Shown here: in pieces, positions 41,115-42,174 of the stretch
Layout: each line of letters opens with the position of its first letter
Position numbering within the stretch: the stretch's first letter is position 1
NCBI GenBank assembly: GCA_015680685.1
Contig: MNCI01025116.1
Coordinates: 867,907-910,080 of the forward strand
DNA length: 42,174 nucleotides
Reading direction: 5' to 3'
From: Gnetum montanum
Lineage: Eukaryota > Streptophyta > Gnetopsida > Gnetales > Gnetaceae
Program-made: the position numbers and the translations under genes
The notes under the pieces: generated by a model
What the model saw: only the letters and a program-made list of their open reading frames with translations
What the model was told of the DNA's origin: nothing
The model's database searches: none

Positions 41115-42174
41115 TGAACTGAGGAAACTCATGCCAACAACCATGGCATAGACACACTGGAATGTGAGCGTCGCCAACTTCCACCCCTCAACTTAAGATC
41201 ATCAATTGGGAGAAGTTGGGCACTTCTAAGAAATTCAAACAAACGCTCATTACTTCGGATCTCTCCCTTACAACTCAGTCATGGGGGAGATGGCCACCTA
41301 TGCTAACTATATGGGGCCCTCAGTTCTTTTAAGTTTTTGTTTTACACCATCGTTATACTTTTCTACTTTTGGTATGTGTGTGTGTGTCATCCACCCTGTA
41401 AGTTCGTCACCCAATAAGTGTTCAGACCGATGGGATGAACTGTTTTTCATTAATTGCTAATGTTTGGTTTTTACCTTTAAGTTACAATGTTGATACTAAG
41501 GTATGTTTCTTCTGATATGGCAGGCAATGAGATCACTTCATCCATCCATCCATCCAAGCCTATGGTTTCCCTTGGCTTGGGAATGTACAGTTCCCTTCTA
41601 ATAAGAACTTTAACGAACTGGTGACTGGGCATTTCTCAAACTAAGGAAGGACTCAAGGATTGCAAAGGGTGTGACTTCAAGGGAACTTGATGCTCTTGTG
41701 TTGGTTATTCACTTGGGTGCTTGGTTGTTTTCTTCTTGAGTTTTCTTACTGTTCCGATGTTACCCATTCTTCGGAAGCTGAGACAATCAAAATAAAGAAG
41801 TCTTTGCATGGTGTAGTCCCCACGCATAAAAGCACAAAACACAAAAAAAAGAAAAAAAAACCAAAGTGAGGATTCAAAGCACAGCCCTTAGACGAAATAA
41901 AATTTGGGCTACAAGCACTGGTTTTGGAACCAAAGCATTCCCTCTAACTAAGGCCCTTCCCACTTCCCATTCTCTCCCTTGTTTCGTCGGAATGGTGGTG
42001 GCTCTTTGAAGATGCATCCTTGTTCTCCAAGTGGATGGTTTGACCCAATGCATTTATGCGAAGTCACTGGAAGTGGTTGGTTTGAGCCAGAGTTGGAATG
42101 AGATTCACCAAGTAACATTAATCATAAATCACACAAGGGGCTGTACACCACCTTGTTCTTGGGATTCCATTCCA
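41115..42174 (+). other. Non-coding sequence after gag-protease of element 3
   Basis: No polymerase motif in six frames. A (TG)n run lies near 41377-41389, a (CATC)n run at 41539-41555, and an A-rich tract at 41838-41862. GGGTGTGACTTCAAGGG (41667) and GCGAAGTCACTGGAAGTGG (42059) have relatives in the middle of element 2 (34041 and 34379). The ORF 41687-41869 ends in the A-rich tract and is not supported. Confidence 0.6.

Larger units (their letters stand above)
36824..42174 (+). mobile_element. Athila-like element 3, 5' part, cut by window end
   Basis: 5' LTR, intact primer site, intact gag-protease ORF and about 1 kb of following non-coding sequence. It is the best preserved member in the window. 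The text after the ORF resembles the non-coding middle of element 2, so pol is probably absent here too, but the 3' half is outside the window. Confidence 0.85.

Noticed and set aside
38098-41184. Minus-strand and other-frame ORFs up to 141 codons over the element 3 gag
   Set aside because: Shadow frames of the intact plus-strand gag-protease ORF.
41687-41869. 60-codon ORF with a hydrophobic start and lysine-rich end
   Set aside because: The lysine tail is an A-rich tract; related sequence in element 2 is not open.
1-42174. CRISPR array, bacterial operon or phage-type system
   Set aside because: All coding signals are plant retroelements and one spliced nuclear gene; the tandem repeats have no CRISPR-like equal spacers.

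Overview
This is a repeat-dominated plant nuclear window. It holds one intact host gene: a five-exon gene on the minus strand, 20149-25415, for the mitochondrial intermembrane-space chaperone TIM10. No exon exceeds 70 nt, so it cannot be seen as a long ORF. GT-AG introns, a telo-box near the gene start, tRNA-Asp-primed OTA-type (Ogre/Tat/Athila) Ty3 retroelements, plant-type RTE and L1-like LINEs and tRNA-derived SINEs all point to a land plant with a large genome. A 3 kb TE-loaded intron in a 79-aa gene would fit a gymnosperm, but that is inference.

Layout. 1-1226: 3' end of Athila-like element 1 (end of a small 3' ORF, then the 3' LTR), inserted in an old Tat-type LTR piece (1227-2424). 2425-16972: a decayed giant Tat/Ogre-like element with ~3.2 kb LTRs, a gag-protease pseudogene, no recognisable polymerase, a nested 5'-truncated LINE with an 18-bp target duplication, and a ~190-bp tandem array just before the 3' LTR. 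16985-19204: 3' part of Athila-like element 4 (coiled-coil 3' ORF remnant plus LTR). 19205-25560: TIM10 and its flanks, with an antisense RTE LINE in intron 4. 25560-30319: SINE copies, an L1-like LINE tail, a solo LTR with a 5-bp target duplication, and a possible further LTR. 30320-36804: complete element 2 (LTR, gag remnant, 3' ORF remnant, LTR), flanked by a 215-bp direct repeat. 36824-42174: the 5' LTR, tRNA-Asp primer site and intact 1050-aa gag-protease ORF of element 3, cut by the window end.

The most unusual content is the Athila-like group: elements 1-4 and the solo LTR. Members share the R/U5 part of the LTR but have unrelated U3 parts built from different short, often palindromic, tandem repeats. 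Gag has a shortened zinc knuckle (C-X2-C-X3-H-X4-C). No reverse transcriptase or integrase lies between gag and the 3' LTR in element 2. A second small ORF with a conserved tryptophan/proline-rich C-terminus sits just before the 3' LTR. This looks like a non-autonomous gag-bearing family (TR-GAG-like) that would need pol from elsewhere. The 215-bp duplication around element 2, far longer than a normal 5-bp target duplication, is the other main anomaly.
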